A stretch of DNA of 64,000 nucleotides, taken from the NCBI GenBank assembly GCA_963772965.1, contig CAVYZU010000002.1, positions 682,001-746,000 on the forward strand, read 5' to 3'. This document shows positions 42,756-52,214 of this stretch, in pieces; the first letter of the stretch is position 1; every line of letters starts with the position of its first letter. Source of the stretch: AP-15 sp963772965 (GTDB lineage: Bacteria > Pseudomonadota > Alphaproteobacteria > ATCC43930 > CGMCC-115725). The notes under the pieces are model-generated. The model had not been told where the DNA came from. It saw nothing but the letters and a program-made list of their open reading frames with translations, and did not search any database. A program made the translations under genes and the position numbers.

Positions 42756-43715
42756 ATGGCGATTATTGTGGGCCAGGGCGACTACAAGTATCGGATCGTT
42801 GAGGATTGGGCGAGACTGCCGGACGGCTGGTCGTTCAAGGAAGTCGGCTCGGTCGGAGTCGACAAAAACGACAACGTCTACGTCTTCAACCGCGGCGACC
42901 ACCCGGTCATGGTGTTTGACCGCGACGGCAAGTTCTTGCGCTCGTGGGGCGAGGGCCAGTACCCGCGCGCGCATGGCGTCCACATGGGCCCCGACAATTC
43001 GATTTACTTGACCGATGATGGCGGCCATTTTGTGCGCAAATGCTCGCTCGACGGCAAAGTATTGCTCGAACTCGGGGTTCCGGGCGAGCCCAAGCCGTAT
43101 ATGAGCGGCGAGCCGTTCCATCGCTGCACCCACACCGCCCTCTCGCCGAAAGGCGAAATTTATGTCTCGGACGGCTACGGCAACGCCAAGGTCCACAAAT
43201 ACTCGCCCGATGGCAAATTGCTGATGTCGTGGGGCGAGCCCGGCAGCGGTGAGGGCGAATTCAACATCGTCCACAATATCTGCACCGATGCCGATGGCTG
43301 GGTCTATGTCGCCGACCGCGAGAATCACCGGGTGCAAGTATTCGACGGCAACGGCAAATACGAGACCCAGTGGAATAATCTGCACCGGCCGTGCGGGCTT
43401 TACATGGACTACACCCGTCACCCGGTCGCTTATATCGGCGAGTTGGGGCCGGTGCAGCCGGTCAACCGCAACAGCCCGAACCTCGGGCCGCGCGTCAGCA
43501 TCGTCGACAACCGGGGCAAGCTGTTGTCTCGGTTTGGCGACATGCACGCCGGCACCGCGCCGACCGCGTTTCTCGGGCCCCATGGTCTTACTGTCGACTC
43601 GCGCGGCGATCTCTATGTCGGCGAAGTGTCGTGGACGCAATGGCCGCAATTCTACCCGGACAAGCCTCGCCCCGATTACATCCGTTCATTGCAGAAATAC
43701 GAGCGGGTGCACTGA
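42756..43715 (+). CDS. NHL-type six-bladed beta-propeller protein, copy 2
   Basis: A 319-residue protein very similar to copy 1 along its whole length, with the same start pattern (IIVGQGDYKYRIVEDWARLP) and end (LQKYERVH). Differences include a few inserted residues (GPVQPVNRNSPN) before the fifth blade. GGAGAG lies upstream of the ATG. The two genes form a tandem duplication separated by a REP pair. Confidence 0.87.
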   Translation: MAIIVGQGDYKYRIVEDWARLPDGWSFKEVGSVGVDKNDNVYVFNRGDHPVMVFDRDGKFLRSWGEGQYPRAHGVHMGPDNSIYLTDDGGHFVRKCSLDGKVLLELGVPGEPKPYMSGEPFHRCTHTALSPKGEIYVSDGYGNAKVHKYSPDGKLLMSWGEPGSGEGEFNIVHNICTDADGWVYVADRENHRVQVFDGNGKYETQWNNLHRPCGLYMDYTRHPVAYIGELGPVQPVNRNSPNLGPRVSIVDNRGKLLSRFGDMHAGTAPTAFLGPHGLTVDSRGDLYVGEVSWTQWPQFYPDKPRPDYIRSLQKYERVH

Positions 43716-43743
43716 TCACGCGCTTGCGGCATCGGCGGCGGTA

Positions 43744-43965
43744 ATGAGCCGGCTCGACGAGGCGCTTGCCCGCCTCGAACGGGCCGTGGCCCGGCTCGAA
43801 GCCGCCTTCGCTGGGGCGGCCCCGGAAGATAAGAGGGTGCCGGTAAAGGCCGATCTTGACAGGGTGCGCCAACAGCTTGGCGCCGTCTTTGGGGAAAGCG
43901 GCGTTACGACGGACGGCCCGCAGGCCCGCGGCGGGCGGGCGCCGCAAGAGAAGGGGGACGAATGA
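43744..43965 (+). CDS. DUF4164 family coiled-coil protein
   Basis: A 73-residue protein starting MSRLDEALARLERAVARLEA, a heptad-patterned coiled coil, followed by RVRQQLGAVF. Its position directly before zapA with a 4 bp overlap is the known arrangement in alphaproteobacteria. A structural link to ZapA and FtsZ-ring function is plausible from context. Confidence 0.75.
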   Translation: MSRLDEALARLERAVARLEAAFAGAAPEDKRVPVKADLDRVRQQLGAVFGESGVTTDGPQARGGRAPQEKGDE

Positions 43966-44300
43966 GCCAGGTCTCGGTGACCATCAATGGACACCCATAC
44001 AAGATCGCCTGCGATGACGGGCAGGAGCCGCGCATTCGCCGGCTCGCGCAATACGTCGATGCGCGGGTCGGCGAATTTGTCAAACGCCTCGGCCAAGTCG
44101 GCGAAGCGCGGCTGCTGCTGCTCGCCGCCCTCGTCATTGCCGACGAATTATCCGACGCCAACGAGGCCTTGCAGCAGGAGAAAAGCCGCAGCCGCGCCGC
44201 CGAAATCGAGGCTGACGATGCCGTCGATGTCGCGGCGAGCGGCATCCATGGCCTCGCGCAGAGGATCGAGGCTATTGCAGCCCGGCTGGAGAGCCCCTAG
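43962..44300 (+). CDS. zapA: Cell division protein ZapA
   Basis: A 112-residue protein: SVTINGHPYKIACDDGQEPR at the N-terminus, then VDARVGEFVKRLGQVGEARLLLLAALVIADEL, then a coiled coil. This is the standard ZapA layout; it cross-links FtsZ filaments at midcell. It overlaps DUF4164 and is followed directly by the 6S RNA, the usual alphaproteobacterial order. Confidence 0.92.
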   Translation: MSQVSVTINGHPYKIACDDGQEPRIRRLAQYVDARVGEFVKRLGQVGEARLLLLAALVIADELSDANEALQQEKSRSRAAEIEADDAVDVAASGIHGLAQRIEAIAARLESP

Positions 44301-44305
44301 CTTTC

Positions 44306-44476
44306 CCCGGCGAGTGGGGCTGCGCGGTGCGTTAGGACGCATTAGCCCCGGGGCCGATACCTACCTCTTGGGAGCCGTGCCTGTCGAGGTCGTGGCCTCG
44401 ATATACGGCGCCCACCTGCTACGGCGGGCCACGAGGGAGTTGCAAGCCGACGGCCGAGGCGGCTCCGCTCGCAACG
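44306..44476 (+). ncRNA. ssrS: 6S RNA
   Basis: The stretch between zapA and the phosphoesterase gene forms a long closing helix: 44310-44323 (GCGAGTGGGGCTGC) pairs with 44459-44472 (GCGGCTCCGCTCGC) over 14 positions including G-U pairs. The interior includes CCCGGGGCCGATACCT and GGGCCACGAG, consistent with alphaproteobacterial 6S. Position after zapA is the conserved locus. 6S RNA binds housekeeping RNA polymerase in stationary phase. The ends are approximate. Confidence 0.8.
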
Positions 44477-44510
44477 CTGATCTCGGAGGCCGACGCGAGG
44501 TGCGGCAAGC

Positions 44511-45326
44511 GTGAACATCCTTTTCTGCGGCGACGTGATGGGTCGGCCGGGCCGCGATGCGGTCAAGAAATACGTCCCAGAATTGCGCCGTGACTTCGCG
44601 CTCGATCTCGTCGTCGTCAACGCCGAAAACGCCGCCGGTGGTTACGGCCTGACCGAGCGGCTGTGCGGCGAATTTTACGATTGCGGCGTCGATGTCTTGA
44701 CGACCGGGAATCACGTCTGGGACCAGCGCGAGCTGATCCCCTATATCGACCGCGACCCGCGCGTCCTGCGCCCGGCGAATTTTCCGCCGGCAACACCCGG
44801 CGCCGGCTGGCGGCTACACCCGCTCGATGACGGCCGCAGCGCGCTCGTAATCAATGTGATGGGCCGGCTGTTTATGGACGCGCTCGACGATCCGTTCGCG
44901 CGGCTCGAAACGATCCTGGCGGACCATCCGCTGGGTGGTGGGCCGGCCGCGATCCTGGTCGACATCCATGCCGAGGCGTCGAGCGAAAAGATGGCGATGG
45001 GTCATTTTTGCGATGGCCGTGTCTCCGCGGTGTTTGGCAGCCACTCGCATATCCCGACCGCCGACGCGCAAATTTTTCCCGGCGGTACTGCTTACCAGAC
45101 CGATGCCGGCATGTGCGGCGATTATGATTCGGTGATCGGATTGCAAAAGGCGCCGGCAGTCCGCCGCTTTGTCACCAAGATGCCGGGCGAGCGGCCGCAG
45201 GTCGCGGAGGGTGAGGGAACCTTGTGCGGCATCCTGCTCGAAACCGATGATCAGAGCGGGTTGGCGCGGCGGGTCGAACCAGTGCGAATCGGCGGTCGCC
45301 TCGCTCCATATCTGCCGCACCCTTAA
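44511..45326 (+). CDS. YmdB-type metallophosphoesterase (TIGR00282 family)
   Basis: A 271-residue protein from GTG. Metal-binding motifs are in order: LFCGDVMGRPGRD, VNAENAAGGYGLT, TTGNHVWDQRE, VDIHAEASSEKMA and GSHSHIPTAD. Related enzymes hydrolyse 2',3'-cyclic nucleotides. In many alphaproteobacteria a 5-formyltetrahydrofolate cyclo-ligase gene lies between the 6S RNA and this gene; here it is absent. Confidence 0.9.
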   Translation: MNILFCGDVMGRPGRDAVKKYVPELRRDFALDLVVVNAENAAGGYGLTERLCGEFYDCGVDVLTTGNHVWDQRELIPYIDRDPRVLRPANFPPATPGAGWRLHPLDDGRSALVINVMGRLFMDALDDPFARLETILADHPLGGGPAAILVDIHAEASSEKMAMGHFCDGRVSAVFGSHSHIPTADAQIFPGGTAYQTDAGMCGDYDSVIGLQKAPAVRRFVTKMPGERPQVAEGEGTLCGILLETDDQSGLARRVEPVRIGGRLAPYLPHP

Positions 45327-45503
45327 AGGCAGCCAACAAAATCTTGTAGCTCAACGCGGGCTGCGCCAAAGGGTTGATACATTTGGCGGGCGCCGTTCCG
45401 CCACGCCGCAATGCTGCCATATTGGGTTGTTAGCCCCGCCCTGAGCCCTTATGAGCAGTGGCATCAATAATACCTTGACGCGCGGAAAGCCGCGCAGAGA
45501 TCG

Positions 45504-46253
45504 ATGGCTGGCCATTCCCAATTCAAAAACATCATGTACCGGAAAGGTGCGCAGGATAAAAAGCGCGCCAAGGTCTTTACCAAGATCATCCGGGAATTGA
45601 CGACAGCGGCCCGCACCGGGCTGCCCGATCCGGCGGCGAACCCGCGCTTGCGCGCCGCGGTGCTGGCAGCGCGGCAGGCCAATATGCCAAAAGATACTGT
45701 TGATCGCGCGATCCGTCGCGGCGCCGGTGGGGAGGCCGACTCGGCTTTTGACGAGGTCCGCTATGAAGGCTATGGCCCGGGCGGCACCGCGGTCATTGTC
45801 GAGGCGCTGACCGACAATCGCAACCGCACCGCCAGCGAAATCCGCGCCGCCTTTACCAAGTCCGGCGGAGCCCTCGGCGAGACCAACAGTGTCAGCTTTC
45901 TGTTCGATCGCGTCGGCGAGATCGTTTATCCGATCGCGACAGTGAGCGCCGACGATATGTTCGAGGCCGCCCTTGAAGCCGGCGCCGAGAACGTCGACAG
46001 CGACGCCGAGCAGCATTCAGTGACCTGCGCCCCCGACGATCTCAACACGGTGCGCGACGCGCTCGAACAGCGCTTTGGCCCGGCGACATCGGCCCGACTC
46101 GTGTGGCGGCCGAAAACCACCGCTCCGATCGATGAGGAGACCGCCATCACCTTGTTCAAATTGCTCGAGACGCTCGAGGACAGCGACGACGTCCAGAATG
46201 TCTATGCCAATTTCGAAGTAGCCGAGGACGTACTGGCGCGGATCGGCGCCTGA
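45504..46253 (+). CDS. yebC: YebC/PmpR-family protein
   Basis: A 249-residue protein beginning MAGHSQFKNIMYRKGAQDKK and containing RAGAGG/YEGYGPGG-type motifs of the family, with acidic domains near the end (DNLNTVRDAL region). Family members act as transcriptional regulators or help ribosomes translate difficult stretches. Its location just upstream of ruvC is widely conserved. Confidence 0.95.
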   Translation: MAGHSQFKNIMYRKGAQDKKRAKVFTKIIRELTTAARTGLPDPAANPRLRAAVLAARQANMPKDTVDRAIRRGAGGEADSAFDEVRYEGYGPGGTAVIVEALTDNRNRTASEIRAAFTKSGGALGETNSVSFLFDRVGEIVYPIATVSADDMFEAALEAGAENVDSDAEQHSVTCAPDDLNTVRDALEQRFGPATSARLVWRPKTTAPIDEETAITLFKLLETLEDSDDVQNVYANFEVAEDVLARIGA

Positions 46254-46290
46254 TCGGCGCCGGGGGGAGCCGAGAGGGCGATTGGCGAGA

Positions 46291-46800
46291 ATGCGGGTTT
46301 TGGGGCTCGATCCCGGTTTGCGGCATACCGGCTGGGGGGTCATCGATGTCGATGGCAATCACCTTGCTCACGTCGCCGATGGCGTCGCCAATCCGGCGGC
46401 CGATCAGCCGCTGGCGGCTCGCTTGGTGTCGTTGTTTCGTCAGATCGGCATGGTGCTCGAGCGTTTTCGCCCGGACGAGGCCGCTGTCGAGGAAAGTTTT
46501 GTCAACCGCAATGCGGCATCGACCTTGAAGCTTGGCGTTGCCCGTGGCGTCGTTTTGCTGGCCCCGGCGGAACGCGGGCTGCCGGTGGCTGAATACTCGG
46601 CCAATCTGATCAAAAAGGCCGTGGTCGGGGCCGGTCACGCCGAAAAGGCGCAGGTTCAGATGATGGTGCGCCGTATCCTGCCTGGCTTCGCCAGCGGCGC
46701 GGCCGATGCTGCCGATGCGCTCGCGGTGGCAATCTGCCATGCCCATCATGCCGCGACCCGGCGCGTTTGGGAAATGTCGGCCGGAGCCGGGCCGCGATGA
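46291..46800 (+). CDS. ruvC: Holliday junction resolvase RuvC
   Basis: About 169 residues from ATG 46291; a TTG at 46282 with a closer GAGGG is an alternative. Catalytic acidic residues are visible in LGLDPGLRHTGWG, VEESFVNRN and AADAADALAVAICHAHH. RuvC cleaves Holliday junctions in complex with RuvAB. It overlaps ruvA by 4 bp. Confidence 0.95.
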   Translation: MRVLGLDPGLRHTGWGVIDVDGNHLAHVADGVANPAADQPLAARLVSLFRQIGMVLERFRPDEAAVEESFVNRNAASTLKLGVARGVVLLAPAERGLPVAEYSANLIKKAVVGAGHAEKAQVQMMVRRILPGFASGAADAADALAVAICHAHHAATRRVWEMSAGAGPR

Positions 46801-47429
46801 TCGCCAAGCTCGCCGGCATTCTCGACCAAATAGCCCCGGAGGGTGCGGTCATCGATGTCGGCGGGGTCGGCTATCTCGCCTTTTGTTCGACGCGCACCCT
46901 CGGCCGGCTACCGCCGGTCGGCACGCCGGTGCGCCTGTTGATCGAGACGCATGTACGCGAGGACCATATCCATCTTTACGGGTTTATCGACGCGGCTGAG
47001 CGCGACTGGTTTCGGCTGTTGACAACCGTGCAAGGGGTTGGTGCGCGACTGGCGCTCGCGGTGTTGTCGGTCATCGGCCCCGATGAACTGGGCCTCGCGA
47101 TTGTCGCCCAAGACAGGGCGTCGCTGGCGCGGGCCGAGGGGGTCGGGCCGCGTCTTGCCGCGCGCATTGTCAATGAATTGCGTGACAAGGCCGGCAATTT
47201 GGCGCTGACGCCGCTGGCTGGGGCGCCCGCGCATTCGGCGGCGTCGGCGGGACCGATCGGCGAAGGTCCTGCCGCCGACGCGGTTTCCGCGCTGGTCAAC
47301 CTTGGCTATCGCCGCGCCGAAGCGTTTGGCGCGGTGGCGGCGGCGGCGCAGCAGCTTGGCGCCGGTGCGCCAGCTGACGCTCTGATCCGCGCCGGCTTGC
47401 AGCAGCTGGCGACGGGAGTGTCGCCGTGA
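46797..47429 (+). CDS. ruvA: Holliday junction helicase subunit RuvA
   Basis: A 210-residue protein from the overlapping ATGA with ruvC. The OB-fold start MIAKLAGILDQI, two helix-hairpin-helix motifs (GVGARLALAVLS and GVGPRLAARIVNELRDK) and the C-terminal UBA-like domain (DAVSALVNLGYRRAEA) are all present. RuvA tetramers hold the junction for RuvB. It overlaps ruvB by 4 bp (GTGA). Confidence 0.95.
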   Translation: MIAKLAGILDQIAPEGAVIDVGGVGYLAFCSTRTLGRLPPVGTPVRLLIETHVREDHIHLYGFIDAAERDWFRLLTTVQGVGARLALAVLSVIGPDELGLAIVAQDRASLARAEGVGPRLAARIVNELRDKAGNLALTPLAGAPAHSAASAGPIGEGPAADAVSALVNLGYRRAEAFGAVAAAAQQLGAGAPADALIRAGLQQLATGVSP

Positions 47430-48496
47430 GCGACGAGGACCGCCGCGTCATCGATCCCGCACTGGCCGAGAGCGATGTCACCGAGGCGACGTTGCGTCCG
47501 CAGAGCTTGGCCGAGTTTGTCGGCCAGCGCAGCCTGCGGGACAATTTGCGGATCTTTATCGAAGCCGCCAAGACCCGGGGCGAAGCCCTCGATCACGTGT
47601 TGCTGTTCGGGCCGCCTGGGCTCGGCAAAACCACGTTGGCGCAGATCGTCGCCCGCGAGATGGGCGTCGGATTTCGCGCTACCTCCGGGCCGGTCATTCA
47701 GCGCGCCGGCGATCTCGCCGCGTTGCTGACCAATCTGCAGCCGCGCGATGTCTTCTTCATCGACGAAATCCATCGCCTCGCGCCGACGGTCGAAGAAATT
47801 CTCTATCCGGCGATGGAGGATTTTCAGCTCGATCTGATCATCGGCGAGGGACCCGGCGCGCGCTCGATCCGGATCGACCTGCCGCGTTTCACACTGGTCG
47901 GGGCGACGACCCGGTCGGGGCTGATCAGCCGGCCGTTGCGCGAGCGTTTTGGCATCCCGTTGCGCCTAACATTTTACGAGCCGGCCGAATTGACGGTGAT
48001 CGTCGCCCGAGGCGCGCAGTTGCTCGGCTTCGACTTGCGGCGCGATGGCGCGGGCGAGATCGCACGCCGGGCTCGCGGCACACCGCGGGTGGCGATGCGT
48101 TTGTTGCGCCGGGTTCGCGACTTTGCCGCGGTCGAGGGCTTGGCGGGGGTCGATGCCACCGCCGCCGATTCGGCATTGTTGCGGCTCGAGGTGGATGCGA
48201 GCGGGCTTGACGGCATGGATCGCCGCTATCTGCGCTGCGTCGCCGAGCGCTATGGCGGCGGTCCGGTCGGGGTGGAAACGATGGCCGCCGCACTCGGCGA
48301 CGAGCGCGACGTTATCGAAGACGTTATCGAGCCGTTTTTGATTCAGGAAGGTTACGTCCAGCGCACCCCGCGCGGCCGCCTGCTGACGCGCCTGGCATTC
48401 TCACACCTGGACTTGCCGGTGCCGTCATCGCTCCCGGCACAGCTCGACCTGCTGGCAGGCTTGCCTTCCATCGGCGCCGCCGAGGAGGCGTCATGA
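47426..48496 (+). CDS. ruvB: Holliday junction helicase motor RuvB
   Basis: A 356-residue AAA+ ATPase from GTG. Walker A GPPGLGKTT, Walker B FFIDEIHRL, the sensor region TTRSGLISRPLRERFG, and the C-terminal winged helix ending FLIQEGYVQRTPRGR. It drives branch migration. The usual ybgC thioesterase is missing between ruvB and tolQ. Confidence 0.97.
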   Translation: MSDEDRRVIDPALAESDVTEATLRPQSLAEFVGQRSLRDNLRIFIEAAKTRGEALDHVLLFGPPGLGKTTLAQIVAREMGVGFRATSGPVIQRAGDLAALLTNLQPRDVFFIDEIHRLAPTVEEILYPAMEDFQLDLIIGEGPGARSIRIDLPRFTLVGATTRSGLISRPLRERFGIPLRLTFYEPAELTVIVARGAQLLGFDLRRDGAGEIARRARGTPRVAMRLLRRVRDFAAVEGLAGVDATAADSALLRLEVDASGLDGMDRRYLRCVAERYGGGPVGVETMAAALGDERDVIEDVIEPFLIQEGYVQRTPRGRLLTRLAFSHLDLPVPSSLPAQLDLLAGLPSIGAAEEAS

Positions 48497-48536
48497 CCCG
48501 CAATATCGTCCTAAAGACGCCATAAAAGGTTCACGA

Positions 48537-49268
48537 ATGCAGCCTACCTCCGCCGTCCAAACCTTGCCCCTCGCCGGCGCTGTTCCGCATGATCTATCGA
48601 TTTTCGCGTTGTTTTTGCAAGCCGACGCCATCGTCAAGATCGTCATGCTGATCCTTTTGCTGGCATCGTTTTGGTCGTGGGCAGTCATCTTCGACAAGGT
48701 GATCCGGCTCCGCCGATTGCATAATGCGGCGGCAAATTTCGAGGAGAGCTTTTGGTCGGGCGGCTCGCTTGACGATCTTTATGAGCGCGTCGGCCAGCGT
48801 CCGCCCGATCCGATGACCGCGGTGTTTTCGTCAGCGATGCGCGAATGGCGGCGCAGCGCGGCAAAGGGTCTGCTCGGCACCGCAATCATGCGCGCGAGCC
48901 TGCAGCAGCGCATCGAGCGTGTCATGAATGTGACCGTTGGCCGCGAGATGGAGCGGGTCGAGCGCTTTATGGCTTTTCTCGCCACGGTGGGGGCGACGGC
49001 GCCGTTTGTCGGGCTATTTGGCACGGTCTGGGGCATCATGGACAGCTTCCAGTCGATCGCCGCGTCAAAAAACACCAGCCTCGCGGTCGTGGCGCCCGGT
49101 ATTGCCGAATCGCTGTTTGCGACGGCATTAGGTCTCGTCGCCGCGATTCCGGCCGTTGTCGCTTACAACAAACTCGCGACCGATTTCGGGCGCTATGCCG
49201 GACGTCTGGAAGCCTTTTCGTCGGAATTCAGCGCGATCTTGTCCCGCCAGCTTGACGAGAGGTCGTGA
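48537..49268 (+). CDS. tolQ: Tol-Pal system protein TolQ
   Basis: A 243-residue inner membrane protein of the ExbB/TolQ/MotA family, with an N-terminal helix (IVKMLILLLASFWSW region) and two later helices in FLATVGATAPFVGLFGTVWG and SLFATALGLVAAIPAVVAYN. It forms the proton-driven motor with TolR that energises TolA during outer membrane constriction. tolR follows three bases after the stop. Confidence 0.95.
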   Translation: MQPTSAVQTLPLAGAVPHDLSIFALFLQADAIVKIVMLILLLASFWSWAVIFDKVIRLRRLHNAAANFEESFWSGGSLDDLYERVGQRPPDPMTAVFSSAMREWRRSAAKGLLGTAIMRASLQQRIERVMNVTVGREMERVERFMAFLATVGATAPFVGLFGTVWGIMDSFQSIAASKNTSLAVVAPGIAESLFATALGLVAAIPAVVAYNKLATDFGRYAGRLEAFSSEFSAILSRQLDERS

Positions 49269-49271
49269 CCG

Positions 49272-49764
49272 GTGGCGGTTTCGAGCCTTCGCGGCACCGG
49301 CTCCTGGCGAGGCCGCTACCGGCCAATGGCCGAGATCAACGTCACGCCGCTTGTCGACGTGATGCTGGTGTTGCTCGTCGTTTTCATGGTTGCAGCCCCG
49401 CTGTTAACGGTCGGTGTGCCGGTCGATCTGCCGCAAACTCAGGCGCCGCCAATCACCGATCCAAAAGAGCCGCTCGTCATCTCGATCAACAGTGAGGGAC
49501 ACATCTTTATTCAAGACACGGATACCGCGACTGATTCTCTGGTGCCACGCCTGCAGGCGATCACCGGCGAGAATCCTGACGCGCTGGTCTACGTCAGAGC
49601 GGACAAATCGATCGATTATGGCCGTGTGCTCGAGGTCATGAGCCTGATCAGCGCCGCCGGTTATCGAAAAGTATCATTGATCGCCGAAATCGCCCAAAGG
49701 CGTGCCGGCCAAGGCAGCAGCCGACACCGTGCCGGGTCCGCCTGCGGTGCTGGCCAAGCACTGA
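49272..49764 (+). CDS. tolR: Tol-Pal system protein TolR (frame runs into tolA through one extra base)
   Basis: From GTG 49272 the protein shows MAEINVTPLVDVMLVLLVVF, the ExbD/TolR transmembrane segment with the proton-carrying Asp. The ORF as written continues without stop into TolA. One extra G at 49692 explains this: removing it gives EIPKGVPAKAAAD and a stop at 49762-49764, the usual length. The fusion is therefore probably not real. Confidence 0.85.
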
Positions 49765-49790
49765 AAGCCGCTATTCGGCCGGTCTCCAAT

Positions 49791-50831
49791 ATGAGTGTCG
49801 CTGCCGCAGAACCGGTGCCGCTAACAGAGTTGGACCCGCCCCCGCCATTGCCCGATGGCCTTGGGCGGCGCGGCTTGGTTCTGTCGGCGGCGCTGCACCT
49901 GATCCTGGGCGCGGTTCTAATTTTTGGATTGCCGACATTGTTTCACCCACCGGCGCCGGAAGAGATGCCGATCGCGGTTCAGTTGGTGACGATGGGGCCG
50001 GAGACCCGTGCCACCCATCCCAACCCCAACATGCCTGAACCCCACGCGTCGCTCGAGCCGCCGCTTCCTGGACCGCCAGTGGAAAAGCCGGCGCCCAATC
50101 CGACGCCGCCCAAGCCAGCGCCGCCGCCCGCAGCTGCTGAGGCGCCCCCCGCGCCGCCTGCCCCGGCCCCGCCCGACGCAAAGCCGGCGCCACCCGCCGC
50201 CGCCGTGGCAAAAACGGAAGCGCCAAAGCAAGCGGAATTGCCGCCACCGCCCTTGCCCGAACCCAAGCCAATTCCTCCGCCGCCACCGCCCAAGCCGGCG
50301 ATCGCCGCAGCACCACCAAAACCGCCGCCGGAGCGGCCCCAGCAGGTGGCTCGCAACGAGGCGAATGCCGAAGCCAAAAAATACAATCCGGGGCAGTTCG
50401 ACGCCCTGTTGCGAAATCTTGCGGCAGAGGACACGCCGCCTTCCCCGGACGCGCCGCCGCAGAAGACTTACGTCGCTTCGGGGCGGGCCTCGGCGCAGCC
50501 GCATGCGCCGCTCGGCAGCCAGCTCAGCGCCAGTGAAATGGACATGGTTCGCGAGCAGATCTCGCGTTGCTGGAACGTCCCCGCGGGTGCCCGCGACGCG
50601 AAAGATCTGGTGGTGACCATCAGGGTCTCGGTGATGCCTGACGGCAACGTGCAGCAGGCAACCATCGTCGACCAAGGGCGGGCCGCCGCCGATCCGTTTT
50701 TCCGAGCGGCGGCCGAAAGTGCGCGCCGCGCCTTCTTCAACCCACTGTGCCGCCCTTTGAATCTGCCGCGCGACAAATACGAGCTGTGGAAAGACATGAC
50801 CGTCGCGTTTAGCCCAAAGGACCTCCTATGA
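49791..50831 (+). CDS. tolA: Tol-Pal system protein TolA
   Basis: About 346 residues from ATG 49791. One N-terminal transmembrane helix (VLSAALHLILGAVLIFGL), a long Pro/Ala/Lys-rich periplasmic region, and a C-terminal TonB-like domain (MDMVREQISRCWNVPAGARD to the end). TolA bridges the TolQR motor with Pal and TolB. It overlaps tolB by 4 bp (ATGA). Confidence 0.9.
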   Translation: MSVAAAEPVPLTELDPPPPLPDGLGRRGLVLSAALHLILGAVLIFGLPTLFHPPAPEEMPIAVQLVTMGPETRATHPNPNMPEPHASLEPPLPGPPVEKPAPNPTPPKPAPPPAAAEAPPAPPAPAPPDAKPAPPAAAVAKTEAPKQAELPPPPLPEPKPIPPPPPPKPAIAAAPPKPPPERPQQVARNEANAEAKKYNPGQFDALLRNLAAEDTPPSPDAPPQKTYVASGRASAQPHAPLGSQLSASEMDMVREQISRCWNVPAGARDAKDLVVTIRVSVMPDGNVQQATIVDQGRAAADPFFRAAAESARRAFFNPLCRPLNLPRDKYELWKDMTVAFSPKDLL

Positions 50832-52172
50832 AAAAAAGCCCCCTCGCTGTGATCGTCGGGGTGATCCCGCTTTTGGCCATTTTATTATCGTGGCCCGGGG
50901 CGCCGGCGCGCGGCGAGTTGCGTCTCGACATCACCAGCGGCCGCGTGCAACCGATGCCGATCGCTATCCCCGCTTTCGCCGGCGGCGGCGGGGAAGCGCA
51001 AGCCGGCGCCGATATTGCCGGCGTCATCTCTGCCGATCTCGAACGGTCAGGGTTGTTCCGGCCGATCGATCCGCGCAGCTTCATCCAGAATGTGTCGGCG
51101 ACGGACAGCAATGCACCACGTTTTGGCGACTGGCGTCAGATCAATGCGCAGGCGCTGGTCACGGGCACGGTCCAGAGCCAGCCGGACGGGCGGCTCGGGG
51201 TTCAGTTTCGGCTTTGGGACGTGTTCGCCGAGCAGCAGCTGACCGGCTTTGGCTATACGACGACACGGCAGAACTGGCGGCGCATCGCGCATATCATTGC
51301 CGATGAGATCTACAAGCGGATCACCGGCGAGGAAGGGTATTTCGACACCCGCATCGTCTACGTTGCCGAAGTCCGGGCCGGCGCAAAAGCGGGTCAAGCG
51401 CCTGGCAATCATGGATCAGGACGGCGCCAACAACCATTACTTGACCGATGGCCGAGCACTGGTGCTGACCCCGCGGTTTTCGCCGTCGGCCCAGGAGATC
51501 ACCTATCTCTCCTTCGCCGGCAAGCAGCCGCGGGTCTATCTGCTCAATATCGACACCGACCAGCAGGAGGCGATCGGCGATTTTCCGGGAATGACCTTCG
51601 CGCCGCGGTTTTCCCCCGACGGCAATCGGGTCGTGTTGAGCCGCGCCATCAATGGGGCCAGCAATATCTACGCTTTCGATTTGCGCACGCACAGCGCGAC
51701 GCGCTTGACCGATGACGACGCGATCGACACTTCGCCGTGTTACTCGCCCGACGGCAGCCAGATCGTTTTCAATTCCGATCGCGGCGGCTCGCAGCAGCTT
51801 TACGTCATGAGCGCCGGTGGCGGCGGGGCGCACCGCATCAGCTTTGGATCGGGAAAATACGGCACGCCGGTATGGTCGCCGCGCGGCGACCTGATCGCCT
51901 TTACCAAGATCAGCGGCGGCTCGTTTTATATCGGCGTGATGCGGGCGGACGGCTCGGGGGAGCGGCTGCTAACCCAAGGCTTCCTGGTCGAGGGGCCGAC
52001 TTGGGCGCCCAACGGGCGGGTGCTGATGTATTTTGCGCAGGGGCCGTCGGATGCCAGCGGGTATGGCGGTTCACCGCACCTGCAGACCATCGACCTGACC
52101 GGATACAATCGACGTGACGTGCCGACCCGGGGGGCGGCGTCCGATCCGGCCTGGTCGCCGTTGCTGCGCTGA
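50828..52172 (+). CDS. tolB: Tol-Pal system protein TolB (one frameshift)
   Basis: The N-terminal part has a signal peptide and the TolB N-terminal domain (ADLERSGLFRPIDP). An extra G at 51371 breaks the frame; removing it joins IVYVAE to SGPAQKRVKRLAIMDQDG, and the WD40-like beta-propeller follows (VYLLNIDTDQQ, FSPDGNRVVLS, IYAFDLRTHS, YSPDGSQIVFNSD) to the stop at 52172. It is periplasmic and interacts with Pal and TolA. Probably a sequencing indel. Confidence 0.9.
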
Positions 52173-52214
52173 GCAGCGGCAACAAATCCGTAGCGTTTTT
52201 AAGGGGGATCAAAC

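Noticed and set aside
49272..50831. A genuine TolR-TolA fusion protein
   Set aside because: Removing one G at 49692 restores a normal TolR stop and leaves the separate TolA start at 49791; the fusion is best explained as an indel.
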